In this document: in pieces, positions 24,805 to 33,528 of the stretch
Numbering within the stretch: the stretch's first letter is position 1
How the letters are laid out: each line of letters starts with the position of its first letter
NCBI GenBank assembly: GCA_032229885.1
Contig: JAVYAJ010000342.1
Coordinates: 1 to 43,323 of the forward strand
Direction of reading: 5' to 3'
Source: Anammoximicrobium sp032229885
GTDB taxonomy: Bacteria; Planctomycetota; Planctomycetia; Pirellulales; Pirellulaceae
Length of the DNA stretch: 43,323 nucleotides
The notes under the pieces: generated by a model
What the model was told of the DNA's origin: nothing
The model's database searches: none
Seen by the model: only the letters and a program-made list of their open reading frames with translations
Translations under genes and position numbers: made by a program

Positions 24805-25671
24805 ATGCCTCTGAAAACAATCTACCAGCCCGGCCGCGTCGCCTTGTCGTTCGAGGTGTTTCCGCCCAAGACGCCAGAAGGCGAGACTGCGCTGTTCGAG
24901 CATCTCGAACAATTGCGAAAGTTTACGCCCGCGTTCATCACATGCACCTACGGCGCCGGCGGTTCGACGCGAGCCAAGACCCTGGATGTCGTCGCGCAGA
25001 TCAAGCAACGCTTTCAGTTGCCCGTGGCGGCCCATCTGACCTGTGTCGGCTCGCATGTCGATCAACTTCGCGAGTTTCTGGCCGAAGCCTCGCGCCTTGA
25101 CGTCGACGCGATCGTCGCGCTTCGCGGCGATCCGCCGAAGGGAGGGACGGATTTCGTCGCCGTAGCTGGCGGCCTGCGATATGCCAACGAACTGGTGGCC
25201 TTGATCCGGGCCGAGTTTCCGCAGTTCGGCATCGCGGTCGGTGGCTATCCGGAGAAACACACGCAGGCCCCGAGCTTCGAGGCCGACCTGGATAACCTGA
25301 AACGCAAGGTCGACGCGGGCGCGGATGTCGTGATCACGCAACTGTTTTACGACAACGCCGATTTCTTTCGCTTCCAGGATCGGTGCCAGCGGGCCGGCAT
25401 CGCCGTGGCGATCGTGCCCGGGATCCTGCCGGTGACGAACCTGTCGCAGGTCAAGCGGATCACGTCGATGTGCGGCGCGCGGCTGCCGGCGCGGCTGGCG
25501 ACCTCGCTCGAAGCCGCCGAAGACCCGGGGCGCCAGTTTCAGAAGGGCATCGAGCACGCCATCGGCCAGGTCTCGGAACTGATCCGGCATGGCGTCCCGG
25601 GCGTCCATTTCTATGTACTGAATAAATCCCAGGCCGCGTCGGCCGTGCTGGCTGCGATGCGTGTGGGCTGA
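24805..25671 (+). CDS. metF: 5,10-methylenetetrahydrofolate reductase
   Basis: A 288-residue FAD-dependent TIM-barrel enzyme that reduces 5,10-methylene-THF to 5-methyl-THF, the methyl donor for methionine synthesis. Signature elements are the catalytic Glu17 in SFEVFPPKT, TCTYGAGGSTR, AHLTCVG, ALRGDPP (folate/FAD site), GGYPEKH, VITQLFYDN and PGILPV. Length is typical of bacterial MetF and no regulatory C-terminal domain is present. AAGG lies four bases before the ATG. It is a single gene, with no methionine-pathway neighbour in the window. Confidence 0.97.
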   Translation: MPLKTIYQPGRVALSFEVFPPKTPEGETALFEHLEQLRKFTPAFITCTYGAGGSTRAKTLDVVAQIKQRFQLPVAAHLTCVGSHVDQLREFLAEASRLDVDAIVALRGDPPKGGTDFVAVAGGLRYANELVALIRAEFPQFGIAVGGYPEKHTQAPSFEADLDNLKRKVDAGADVVITQLFYDNADFFRFQDRCQRAGIAVAIVPGILPVTNLSQVKRITSMCGARLPARLATSLEAAEDPGRQFQKGIEHAIGQVSELIRHGVPGVHFYVLNKSQAASAVLAAMRVG

Positions 25672-25778
25672 GCACGACTTGGCCTCGAGCCGGCGAAATG
25701 TCTCAGCCGAGCCCCAAATTGGGCGCGGCTGAGGCGGCCATGTCCGCCGGCCGACGGTGGGGGTGCGCCGGCGAGCGC

Positions 25779-26996
25779 TCACCGCGGGTCCGCCGCTCCC
25801 ATCGGTTCGGCGAGCGCCGCCGGTTCGACGGACGCGGCCGGCTCGGCCGACGCGGCCGGCTCGGCCGACGCGATTCGCAGGTGACGAAACCAGACCTCTT
25901 CGCTGTGGTTCTGCAGCCCTAGAAAGCCGCTGACTCGGCGCTGAGCCAACTCGGACGCCGTGTGTTCGTCGGCTTGGATCACGTCGATGCCGTTGTGGGT
26001 CACGCGATATTTCGTGCCCCGACAGTCGATCTCCAACGAGTTCCATTGTCCGGCGGGCCGCGCCACGCGCGGGTCGGCGGCGACGATCGCGTACAGGCTG
26101 CCCGTATATTGATACGCTTTGAGCGTTCGATAGCGTTCGGCCGCGTCGTCCAGGATCTGCACTTCGATCCCGGCCCCTTCGCCGTGATGCGTGCCGTTGG
26201 CCGGCACACGGATATAGACGCCCGAGTTGCCGCCCGGACGGAGGCGATACTCCAGTCGGAGGTTGAAATCGCCGTACTCGGCGGCGGTGCGCAGCCACGG
26301 GCCTCGCTCGCCCGTGCACAGCAGCAGGCCGTCTTCGACTTTCCAGCATTGCTGGGCGTCCGCCCCGGCGCCTTCCCAGCCTGTCAGATCCTGGCCGTTG
26401 CACAAGCTCTGGAATCCGATTTCCGTGACGACCACATCGCGAAACGCGAGCGTCCCGCCCGCGGACGCGTCGGCGAACAACCCGAACCACCCGTCGGACT
26501 CCGTCAGGCCCGTGACATGCCACGCCTGCTGGCCGTTGATCGTCAGTGTCGCCGACGCGCCGGTGACGGCCAGCCGCAGATCGTTCCATTGTCCGGCTTT
26601 GACCAGATCTGGTTTGCCAGACTGCGTCGGCTCGGCCCAGTCAAGCTCGCCTTCCTTGCCCGGCGTGAGTAGGATTCGGTATCGGGATGGGCATGGGTTT
26701 TCGGACGCCGGCAGCGCGGATCGGAAAAACAACCCACCGCGGGCGTCGGGCGACTGGGCCTGCCATTTCAGGTCGACGACAAAGTCCGCCAAGCGGTGTT
26801 GCCACCGCGCGCACGCGATCCCCTCGTTCAGGCTCAGCGTTCCGTCTTCGACGGTGAATCCCGAGCCGGTCGTAACCCAGCGATCCAAACTCGCGTCGCC
26901 GAACGCGGGGATCCGGCATTCGGTCGCATTGTCCCGCCCGAAGGAAGGGACACAAGCAGCATATAGCAACAACAGGAGTCGTAATCGTACCGTCAT
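25779..26996 (-). CDS. Secreted tandem DUF1080 (3-keto-disaccharide hydrolase/LamG-like) protein
   Basis: A 405-residue exported protein with two LamG-like DUF1080 domains. The first (about 30-190; FGDASLDRWVT, GGLFFRSAL, GQWNDLRLAVTG) is divergent. The second (about 195-375) is canonical: LCNGQDLTGWEG, GGNSGVYIRVP, GIEVQILDD, TGSLYAIVAA, AGQWNSLEIDCRG, GFLGLQNHSEEVWFRHLRI. Such domains are abundant in planctomycetes and some act on 3-keto-glycosides. The C terminus is an Ala/Glu/Pro/Ser repeat tail encoded by an 18-bp tandem repeat (25831-25872). The signal peptide is MTVRLRLLLLLYAACVPSFG. An AGAGAGGG sequence precedes the ATG at 26996 by about seven bases. Confidence 0.9.
   Translation of the reverse strand: MTVRLRLLLLLYAACVPSFGRDNATECRIPAFGDASLDRWVTTGSGFTVEDGTLSLNEGIACARWQHRLADFVVDLKWQAQSPDARGGLFFRSALPASENPCPSRYRILLTPGKEGELDWAEPTQSGKPDLVKAGQWNDLRLAVTGASATLTINGQQAWHVTGLTESDGWFGLFADASAGGTLAFRDVVVTEIGFQSLCNGQDLTGWEGAGADAQQCWKVEDGLLLCTGERGPWLRTAAEYGDFNLRLEYRLRPGGNSGVYIRVPANGTHHGEGAGIEVQILDDAAERYRTLKAYQYTGSLYAIVAADPRVARPAGQWNSLEIDCRGTKYRVTHNGIDVIQADEHTASELAQRRVSGFLGLQNHSEEVWFRHLRIASAEPAASAEPAASVEPAALAEPMGAADPR
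25831..25872 (-). repeat. 18-bp tandem repeat in the DUF1080 gene tail
   Basis: Two exact copies of an 18-bp unit (25831-25848 and 25849-25866, beginning GACGCGGCCGGCTCGG) and a partial third copy. It is in frame and encodes AEPAAS repeats; copy number could vary without a frameshift. Confidence 0.85.
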
Positions 26997-27284
26997 CCGA
27001 TAGCCCTCTCTCGTTGTTCGGTGGCGTCAGCAAACGAATCGGCGCCCGGCGAAATCTTGTCGCAAGGCCTTCCCAGATTAACGCAGCCGTTGATTGCACG
27101 ATAGCACCCGTGGCGGCCGCCCGCAGGCCACCTTGTCCGGGCGGGCCTTTGGCGAAACAATAGCGCACCGGGTCGGCGTGTTTGGCGACGAGGCGGCCGC
27201 GTAGGTTCGCGCGTGGCCGCGCACTTGATGGCCCGTCTCTCGTTCGGCCGATTGCGGCGCCGAACGACACCAGCGGAGGTTTCG

Positions 27285-27941
27285 ATGAAGATCGTAGCGG
27301 CGAAAGCCTTGATGAAAGCGAACGACCAGTTGGCGACGGAGAACCGAAACCGCTTCGCGCAACGACAGGTGTTCGGCATAAACCTGGTCGGTTCGCCGGG
27401 TTGCGGCAAGACGACGCTGCTCGAGGGCCTGTTTCCGCGGCTCGAGCCTCAGTTCAAATCGGCGGTGATCGAAGGCGATATCGCGGGACAGATCGATGCC
27501 GAGCGAATGGCTCGCATCGGGATCCCCGTCGTGCAGATCAACACCGATGGGATGTGCCATCTGGACGCCAATATGATCGCGGCGGCCGTAGAAGGATTCG
27601 ACGGCGAGCAGATCGATGCGCTGTGGATCGAAAATGTCGGAAATCTGGTCTGTACCGCCGGATACGATCTGGGCGAGCATCTGCGGATCGTGGCGTTGAG
27701 CGTTCCCGAGGGCGATGACAAGCTGGTCAAATATCCGGCCATCTTTCAGCGCAGCCATGCGCTGGTGATCACCAAGATGGATCTGTTGCCCTATCTGAAC
27801 TTCGATCTCGAACGGGCTCGCGGAGACATGCGTCGGCTGGCGCCGGAGGCCGAGATCTTCGAGGTCTCGATGCAGCGCGCCGAAGGGTTGGATGCGCTGG
27901 CCGAGTGGGTGGCCCAACGGCGTCGGGCGGTGTTCGGTTGA
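27285..27941 (+). CDS. hypB: Hydrogenase nickel incorporation GTPase HypB
   Basis: A 218-residue GTPase that helps insert nickel into the [NiFe]-hydrogenase large subunit. It has the P-loop GSPGCGKT (36-43), EGDIAGQIDAERM (63-75), the nickel/zinc-binding Cys91-His92 in GMCHLDANM, ENVGNLVC, LSVPEGDDKLVKYP and the guanine-specific ITKMDLL. It lacks an N-terminal histidine-rich or Cys-rich metal store. The ATG at 27285 follows GGAGG (27275-27279) by five bases; the frame opens 24 codons earlier, but that segment is rejected. It is the first gene of hypBFCDE. No hypA lies upstream, although HypA is HypB's usual partner. Confidence 0.97.
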   Translation: MKIVAAKALMKANDQLATENRNRFAQRQVFGINLVGSPGCGKTTLLEGLFPRLEPQFKSAVIEGDIAGQIDAERMARIGIPVVQINTDGMCHLDANMIAAAVEGFDGEQIDALWIENVGNLVCTAGYDLGEHLRIVALSVPEGDDKLVKYPAIFQRSHALVITKMDLLPYLNFDLERARGDMRRLAPEAEIFEVSMQRAEGLDALAEWVAQRRRAVFG

Positions 27942-28185
27942 GACGCGAGTCGGCCGCCGGGGCTTGGGCTTTCCGAGCCGGCGCGAAACAGGCCTGGCAG
28001 CGCGTTTTTTTGGTGCGGCTCGAATCGTCCGCCCGCCGGTCCCGTCCGCGAGCGAGATTCGCTGCGCGACGTCTTGTTCGTCGCGCACCGCCGACGATCC
28101 ATCGGGCGTGGATCATGACGTTAACGATCGCCGTCGCGCGGCGCTGCTGGTCGCGCCCGTTTGCTCGTCCGGAACGGCACAGTCT

Positions 28186-30525
28186 ATGAACCGATCGCCG
28201 ATCATACTTTCCGCGTCTGCGTCGCCGTGCCGCTTGCGGATCACGGTGCGCGGCGTCGTTCAAGGCGTTGGTTTTCGTCCGTTTGTCTATCGCGCGGCGA
28301 GCGACGAATCGTTGTGCGGCTGGGTGCTGAACGATGCCGACGCGGTCCGGATCGAGGTCCAGGGCGATGTCGCCGCGTTGAACCGTTTTCTGCACGCCTT
28401 GCAGCACGAGCATCCGCCTCAGTCTCGAATCGATGCGCTCGAGCTGGACCAGCTCGCCGCCTGTGACGAACTGGCGTCGCGCACGTCGTTCGAGATCCGT
28501 CACAGCACCGTGGCGGCCGCGCCGCGACCGACGATTCCTGCGGATCTCGCCGTCTGTGAGGCGTGTCTACACGAGATCCGTGACCCCCGACAGCGGCGGT
28601 TTCGCTATCCGTTCACCAACTGTACCAACTGCGGGCCGCGCTGGTCGATCATTCAAGGCCTGCCGTATGACCGGTCGCGGACGTCGATGCGCGGTTTTCA
28701 GATGTGTCCGCAATGCCAGGCCGAATATGACAATCCCGCGGATCGACGCTTTCACGCTCAACCGATCGCCTGCCAGCAATGCGGCCCCGAATTGACGCTC
28801 GAAGATGCCGAGGGACGGCCGTTGGCTCGGGGCGACGCGGCCTTGCGACGTGCGGTCGCCGAGGTTCTCGCCGGCCGGGTGTTGGCCCTGCTGGGGCTGG
28901 GCGGTTTTCAGCTCGTCGTCGACGCGACCAGCCAGGCCGCGGTCCAGCGGCTGCGAGATCGTAAACAGCGACCGGACAAGCCGCTGGCGATCATGCTGAG
29001 CAACCTGGCCGCGGTTCGCGAGCGGTGCCACGTGTCGGACGCCGAGGCTGCGGCTTTGCAATCGCCGGCCGCGCCGATCGTCCTGTTGACTCGCCGCACG
29101 GATGCCCAGGCCCTGGACGATATCGCGGCCGCCGTCGCTCCGGGCAACCCACAGTTGGGAGTCATGCTGCCCTATACGCCGCTGCACCACCTGCTGGTGG
29201 ATGAGGCCGCGCGACCGCTGGTCTGCACCAGCGGCAACGTGTCGGACGAGCCCATGACGATCACCGTCGAGGACGCGCGACAGCGGCTGGAAGGGATCGT
29301 CGATGTGATGTTGGCGCACGATCGGCCGATCGTGCGCCCCGTGGACGATTCCGTAGCGCATGTCGTCGCCGGAGAGGCGCAGGTTCTGCGGCGCGCGCGC
29401 GGGTACGCACCGCTGCCGATTCGCTTGGACCGCAACGTGCCGACCATCCTCGCGGTCGGAGGCCATCTGAAGAACACGGCCGCCTTGAGCATCGGCTCGT
29501 CGATCGTCATGACGCCGCACATCGGGGATTTGGACACGGCGCCGAGCGTCGCGGTCCACCAGCGCGCGGTCGCGGACCTGGTTCAGTTCTTCGAGGCGGC
29601 CCCGGCCGCCGTCGCCTGTGATCTTCATCCCGACTATGCCTCGACGCGGCACGCCGAACGCTTGGCCGCCGCCTGGGACGTGCCGCTGATCCGCGTCCAG
29701 CATCACCATGCCCACGTCGCAGCGGGCATGGCCGAGCACGGGTTGGAGGGCCCGGTTCTGGGACTCTCGTGGGACGGCACGGGCTATGGCGCGGACCGTA
29801 CGGTGTGGGGCGGCGAGGCGCTGCGCTGCGAGGGGGCGGATTATGTCCGTGTTGCCCATCTGCGGCCGTTCGCCCTGCCCGGCGGCGATCGGGCCGCGCG
29901 TGAGCCGCGCCGTTCGGCGCTCGGATTGCTGTACGAGATCGACGGCGCCGCGGCCGCCGAGGAAGCCAGCCGGTGGTTTGCGCCGGCCGAGCTGAACACG
30001 CTGCTGATGGCCTTGAGCCGGCCGAAGCTGTTTCCGCGGACCAGCAGCCTTGGCCGGTTGTTCGACGGCGTCGCCGCGCTGTGCGGACTGCCGGCCCGCG
30101 TGACCTTCGAAGGCCAGGCCGCGATGGCCTTGGAGTTCGCGGCGTCGCCTGCCGTCTCCGACGCCTATCCACTGCCGATCACGGGCGACGATCCGCTGGT
30201 GTTGGACTGGGCGCCGATGATCCGGGCGATCCAGGCCGAACGACGCGCCGGTTGCCCGAGGGGGGACCTCGCCGCGCGATTCCACCATGCCCTGGCCGAG
30301 GCCGCGTTGGCCGTGGCGCAGGCGGCCGGCTGTGCGCAAATCGTGCTGACCGGCGGCTGCTTTCAGAACGCCCTCTTGACCCAGTTGGTGTACCGACGAT
30401 TATGGGAAGCCGGATTCACGGTCTATCTGCATCGGCAAGTTCCGCCCGGCGACGGCGGGATTGCGGTCGGTCAGGTTTGGGTCGCGGGGCAGGTGCTGGG
30501 CGGAGAGGTGGTCAGTGGGCAGTAG
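28186..30525 (+). CDS. hypF: Carbamoyltransferase HypF
   Basis: A 779-residue enzyme that uses carbamoyl phosphate and ATP to carbamoylate the C-terminal cysteine of HypE, the first step in making the cyanide ligands of the [NiFe] centre. Domains in order: acylphosphatase (about 16-100; RGVVQGVGFRPFVYRAA), two zinc-finger pairs (from Cys124 to about 205; CEAC, CTNC, CPQC, CQQC), a YrdC-like domain (about 215-400) and a Kae1-like domain with the HHHAH metal-binding motif (506-510) and late LTGGCFQNALL. Length and domains are complete. Its last residues (VVSGQ) and TAG stop are encoded by the heptamer array at 30511-30559. The ribosome binding site is weak; the start is set by the acylphosphatase domain. 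Confidence 0.97.
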   Translation: MNRSPIILSASASPCRLRITVRGVVQGVGFRPFVYRAASDESLCGWVLNDADAVRIEVQGDVAALNRFLHALQHEHPPQSRIDALELDQLAACDELASRTSFEIRHSTVAAAPRPTIPADLAVCEACLHEIRDPRQRRFRYPFTNCTNCGPRWSIIQGLPYDRSRTSMRGFQMCPQCQAEYDNPADRRFHAQPIACQQCGPELTLEDAEGRPLARGDAALRRAVAEVLAGRVLALLGLGGFQLVVDATSQAAVQRLRDRKQRPDKPLAIMLSNLAAVRERCHVSDAEAAALQSPAAPIVLLTRRTDAQALDDIAAAVAPGNPQLGVMLPYTPLHHLLVDEAARPLVCTSGNVSDEPMTITVEDARQRLEGIVDVMLAHDRPIVRPVDDSVAHVVAGEAQVLRRARGYAPLPIRLDRNVPTILAVGGHLKNTAALSIGSSIVMTPHIGDLDTAPSVAVHQRAVADLVQFFEAAPAAVACDLHPDYASTRHAERLAAAWDVPLIRVQHHHAHVAAGMAEHGLEGPVLGLSWDGTGYGADRTVWGGEALRCEGADYVRVAHLRPFALPGGDRAAREPRRSALGLLYEIDGAAAAEEASRWFAPAELNTLLMALSRPKLFPRTSSLGRLFDGVAALCGLPARVTFEGQAAMALEFAASPAVSDAYPLPITGDDPLVLDWAPMIRAIQAERRAGCPRGDLAARFHHALAEAALAVAQAAGCAQIVLTGGCFQNALLTQLVYRRLWEAGFTVYLHRQVPPGDGGIAVGQVWVAGQVLGGEVVSGQ

Positions 30526-30559
30526 TCAGTAGTCAGTGGGCAGTGGGCAGTGGGCAGTG
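30511..30559 (+). repeat. Degenerate GTCAGTG-type heptamer array (7 copies) across the hypF stop codon
   Basis: Seven consecutive 7-mers: GTCAGTG, GGCAGTA, GTCAGTA, GTCAGTG, then GGCAGTG three times. The array begins in the last codons of hypF and provides its stop codon (TAG at 30523-30525, at a junction between units). It is related to the exact five-copy array at 9024-9058. Confidence 0.85.
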
Positions 30560-30623
30560 GTTGTTTGTTGGTCGTCATTGCGGGTTGGGTCGAGAGCGAG
30601 AGTGTCGCCGAAGGGGGGTAGGC

Positions 30624-30917
30624 ATGTGTCTGGGCATTCCGGGAAAGGTGTTGGAGATTCGCGAGCAGGATTCGCTGTTGATGGGACGTGTCGAGTTTGG
30701 CGGGATCGTCAAAGAGATCTGCCTGGCGTATGTCCCGGAGACGCAGGTTGGAGATTACGTGCTGGTCCACGTGGGGTTCGCGATCAGCCGTGTCGATGAG
30801 GACGAGGCTCGCGAGATTTTTTCGTACATCGAGCAGATCGACGAATTGTCCGAGTTGCAGGATCCCGAGCTCGGACGGCCTGGTCCGGTCGCCTCGTGCA
30901 CGGAGGTGGCGCCTTGA
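30624..30917 (+). CDS. hypC: Hydrogenase maturation chaperone HypC/HybG
   Basis: A 97-residue chaperone that carries the Fe(CN)2CO unit together with HypD and delivers it to the hydrogenase large-subunit precursor. It starts MCLGIPGKV, with the essential Cys2, and has the OB-fold core VEFGGIVKEICLAYVPETQVGDYVLVHVGFAISRV-like segment in place (residues 23-57), followed by an acidic tail. A GGGGGG run (30613-30618) precedes the ATG. The frame continues open far upstream, but Cys2 fixes the start. Its TGA stop overlaps the hypD TTG start (TTGA), so the two are coupled. Confidence 0.95.
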   Translation: MCLGIPGKVLEIREQDSLLMGRVEFGGIVKEICLAYVPETQVGDYVLVHVGFAISRVDEDEAREIFSYIEQIDELSELQDPELGRPGPVASCTEVAP

Positions 30918-32026
30918 AATATGTCGACGAATACCGCAACGTCGAGGCCGTGAAACGGTGTGCGGACGCGATTCGGCGGATCACGACGCGGCCGTGGAAC
31001 ATCATGGAGGTCTGTGGCGGCCAGACGCACGCGATCGTGCGGTTCGGGTTGGATCAGATTTTGCCGGCGGAAATCAATTTGATCCACGGCCCGGGCTGTC
31101 CTGTGTGCGTGACGCCCATCGAGATCATCGACCGCGCGGTGGCGATCGCGGCCCGCCCCGAGGTGATCTTCTGTTCGTTTGGCGACATGCTCCGCGTGCC
31201 CGGATCGCAGCGCGATCTGTTGGCGGTCAAGTCGGCGGGCGGCGATGTACGGATCGTGTATTCGCCGATGGACGCCGTGGCGTTGGCGCGCGCGCATCCC
31301 GAGCGACAGATTGTGTTCTTCGCCATCGGTTTCGAGACCACGGCGCCGGCGAACTGTATGGCCGTGTTGCAGGCCGAGCGATTGGGGCTGGAAAACTTTT
31401 CCGTGTTGGTGTCTCACGTGTTGGTCCCGCCGGCGATTCGAGCCGTTTTGGATTCGCCGCAGAACGTCGTCCAGGGATTTCTGGCCGCGGGCCACGTGTG
31501 CGCAGTGATGGGCATCGCCGAGTATCACCCGATCGCAGCCCAATATCAAACGCCGATCGTCGTGACGGGCTTCGAGCCGCTGGACGTCTTGCAGGGCGTG
31601 CGTGCCTGCGTCCAGCAGCTCGAAGACGGACGAGCCACCGTCGAGAACCAGTATGCCCGCATCGTGCGGAACGAAGGGAACCCGGCGGCCGTGGCGCAGA
31701 TCCACCGCGTCTTTCGCACAGCAGCCCGCAAGTGGCGAGGGATCGGCGAGATCCCGGACAGCGGTTGGGAATTGCGGGACACGTACGCCCGGTTCGACGC
31801 CGACCGCCGGTTTGACGTGGGGACGATCATCACTGACGAGCCGGCGGTGTGCATCGCCGGCGCAGTCCTGCAGGGCCACAAAAAGCCGTTCGAGTGTCCG
31901 GCGTTCGGCGTCCAATGCACGCCAGACAACCCGCTCGGCGCGCCGATGGTCTCGGCCGAGGGCGCGTGCGCCGCATACTATCGCTATCGCCGCCAGGACG
32001 AGCCGCGCGCGCGGGCTCAAGCCTGA
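30914..32026 (+). CDS. hypD: Hydrogenase maturation iron-sulfur protein HypD
   Basis: A 370-residue [4Fe-4S] protein that forms the scaffold complex with HypC on which the Fe(CN)2CO group is built. Motifs: MEVCGGQTHAIVRFG, LIHGPGCPVCVTP, FFAIGFETTAPAN, SHVLVPPAI and the C-terminal cluster ligands in FECPAFGVQCTPDNPLGAPM, ending EGACAAYYRY. I chose TTG 30914 because GGAGG (30902-30906) lies seven bases before it and the product then begins with the typical MKYVDEYR; an in-frame GTG at 30896 would add six residues but has no such site. It is translationally coupled to hypC. Confidence 0.97.
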   Translation: MKYVDEYRNVEAVKRCADAIRRITTRPWNIMEVCGGQTHAIVRFGLDQILPAEINLIHGPGCPVCVTPIEIIDRAVAIAARPEVIFCSFGDMLRVPGSQRDLLAVKSAGGDVRIVYSPMDAVALARAHPERQIVFFAIGFETTAPANCMAVLQAERLGLENFSVLVSHVLVPPAIRAVLDSPQNVVQGFLAAGHVCAVMGIAEYHPIAAQYQTPIVVTGFEPLDVLQGVRACVQQLEDGRATVENQYARIVRNEGNPAAVAQIHRVFRTAARKWRGIGEIPDSGWELRDTYARFDADRRFDVGTIITDEPAVCIAGAVLQGHKKPFECPAFGVQCTPDNPLGAPMVSAEGACAAYYRYRRQDEPRARAQA

Positions 32027-32196
32027 CCGCGGGCTCGCGCGGCAGCGGCCCAACGCCGGCGCCGCCGTGGCAGAGATTGCCGCGACAGAGATTACGGCGA
32101 CCGCGTGGCCGATCGAGGCACGATGGCTCGCGCGGCGCCACGCCGCCCACGCGTTGACCAGATCTTGAACCCACCAGCACTAGCCGAGTTCGCATC

Positions 32197-33267
32197 ATGT
32201 CCTCCGTCTCGATGTCCATGTCGTGTCCGATTCCACTGGCTCGCTACGACACCGTGCAGCTCGCGCACGGCGGGGGCGGGCGGATGATGCGCAACTTGAT
32301 CGAAGGCCTGTTGCTGCCGCAATTTGCCGCGCCCGCCGGCCTGGCCGGGGCCGACGGGCCGCCGCACGACAGCGCCGTGCTCGATCTGGGCGGCGGCGTA
32401 CGGCTGGCTTTCACCACGGACTCGTACGTCGTCAGCCCGTGGCAATTTCCGGGCGGCGATATCGGCAAGCTCGCCGTGTACGGCACGGTCAATGATCTGG
32501 CAATGGCCGGCGCCGCGCCGCGCTATCTGAGCTGTGGCTTGATCTTGGAGGAAGGTCTGCCGTTCGAGACGCTGCGGCAGGTCGTGGTCTCGATGCGGCA
32601 AGCGGCGGCCGAGGCGGGGGTGCAAATCGTCACTGGCGACACCAAGGTCGTCGATCGCGGCAAAGGAGACGGCATCTTTGTCAACACGGCCGGCGTGGGC
32701 GTGATCCCGGCCGGCGTCGATGTCTCGCCGGCCCGCGTCCGCCCGGGCGACGCGATTCTGGTCAGCGGCGATCTGGGGCGTCACGGGATTGCGATCATGT
32801 CGATCCGCGAGGGTTTGCAGTTCGAGGGCGCCCCGGCCAGCGATTGCGGGTCGCTGGCCGCGATGGTCGCAGGCCTGACGGCCTTGGGCGCAGATCTGCA
32901 CTGTCTGCGCGACTTGACCCGCGGCGGCCTGGCGGCGGCGGTGATCGAGATCGCCGAGCACGCGAGCGTCGGCATCGAGCTGGATCTGGCGGCGATCCCC
33001 GTTCTGCCCGCGGTTCGCGGCGCGTGCGAGCTGTTGGGGCTGGACCCGCTGTACGTCGCCAACGAAGGCCGTCTGGTCGCGTTCGTCCCGGCGGCGGTGG
33101 CCGAGCGGGCGTTGGGTATCCTCGAGCAATACGCAGCCGACACCCGGCCGGCCGTCATCGGTTCGGTATGCGAGACCCATCCTGGCAGCGTCATCGTGCA
33201 GAGCGGCTTTGGCGCGGGGCGGTTGCTGGATCTGCTGTCCGGTGAACAGATGCCGAGAATTTGCTGA
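32197..33267 (+). CDS. hypE: Hydrogenase maturation protein HypE (carbamoyl dehydratase)
   Basis: A 356-residue PurM/ThiL-like ATPase that dehydrates the thiocarbamate placed by HypF on its C-terminal cysteine to a thiocyanate, the cyanide donor. It has VQLAHGGGGRMM near the N terminus, TTDSYVVSPWQFPGGDIGKLAVYGTVNDLAM, GDTKVV, and the diagnostic C-terminal PRIC with the acceptor cysteine as the last residue. Three in-frame ATGs (32197, 32212, 32218) could serve as start; none has a strong ribosome binding site. A 170-bp gap separates it from hypD. It is the last hyp gene; a sugar aminotransferase follows after 261 bp. Confidence 0.95.
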   Translation: MSSVSMSMSCPIPLARYDTVQLAHGGGGRMMRNLIEGLLLPQFAAPAGLAGADGPPHDSAVLDLGGGVRLAFTTDSYVVSPWQFPGGDIGKLAVYGTVNDLAMAGAAPRYLSCGLILEEGLPFETLRQVVVSMRQAAAEAGVQIVTGDTKVVDRGKGDGIFVNTAGVGVIPAGVDVSPARVRPGDAILVSGDLGRHGIAIMSIREGLQFEGAPASDCGSLAAMVAGLTALGADLHCLRDLTRGGLAAAVIEIAEHASVGIELDLAAIPVLPAVRGACELLGLDPLYVANEGRLVAFVPAAVAERALGILEQYAADTRPAVIGSVCETHPGSVIVQSGFGAGRLLDLLSGEQMPRIC

Positions 33268-33451
33268 GGCGAGGCGATTCGCTCTTGATCGGTTTGCGGA
33301 AAAGGCGTACTGTGCCGTCCGCCCCCGTCGGCGGTTGCGGCCGCTCCAGCGAGCCGGCCGAGCGAGGCCTTCGGGCGGCGCCCTCGGCGGGTTGGACCTT
33401 TGAATCGGCCGGGCCCGGTCTGCTCGGACGGGCAGATTCCGGGTGACCGCA

Positions 33452-33472
33452 CGTGTGCCTCGTGCGCACACG
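33452..33472. terminator. Hairpin downstream of hypE
   Basis: CGTGTGC (33452-33458), 7-base loop, GCACACG (33466-33472): a perfect 7-bp stem 185 bp after hypE and 57 bp before the aminotransferase start. No T-run follows, so assignment as a terminator is weak; it may be an operator or chance. Confidence 0.3.
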
Positions 33473-33528
33473 CCCGAAAGGTCACATCGTCACCAACGTA
33501 CCCTTCTGCATGGATGCGGAACTTGATC

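Noticed and set aside
26997..27284. A hypA gene upstream of hypB
   Set aside because: No frame of about 110 codons with the N-terminal MHE motif or the two CxxC pairs of HypA is present on either strand.
28567..30339. A 590-codon minus-strand open frame opposite hypF
   Set aside because: HypF is complete on the plus strand; the antisense frame has no recognisable domain.
30755..32053. A 432-codon minus-strand open frame opposite hypC/hypD
   Set aside because: The plus strand encodes complete HypC and HypD; the antisense frame shows no family motif.
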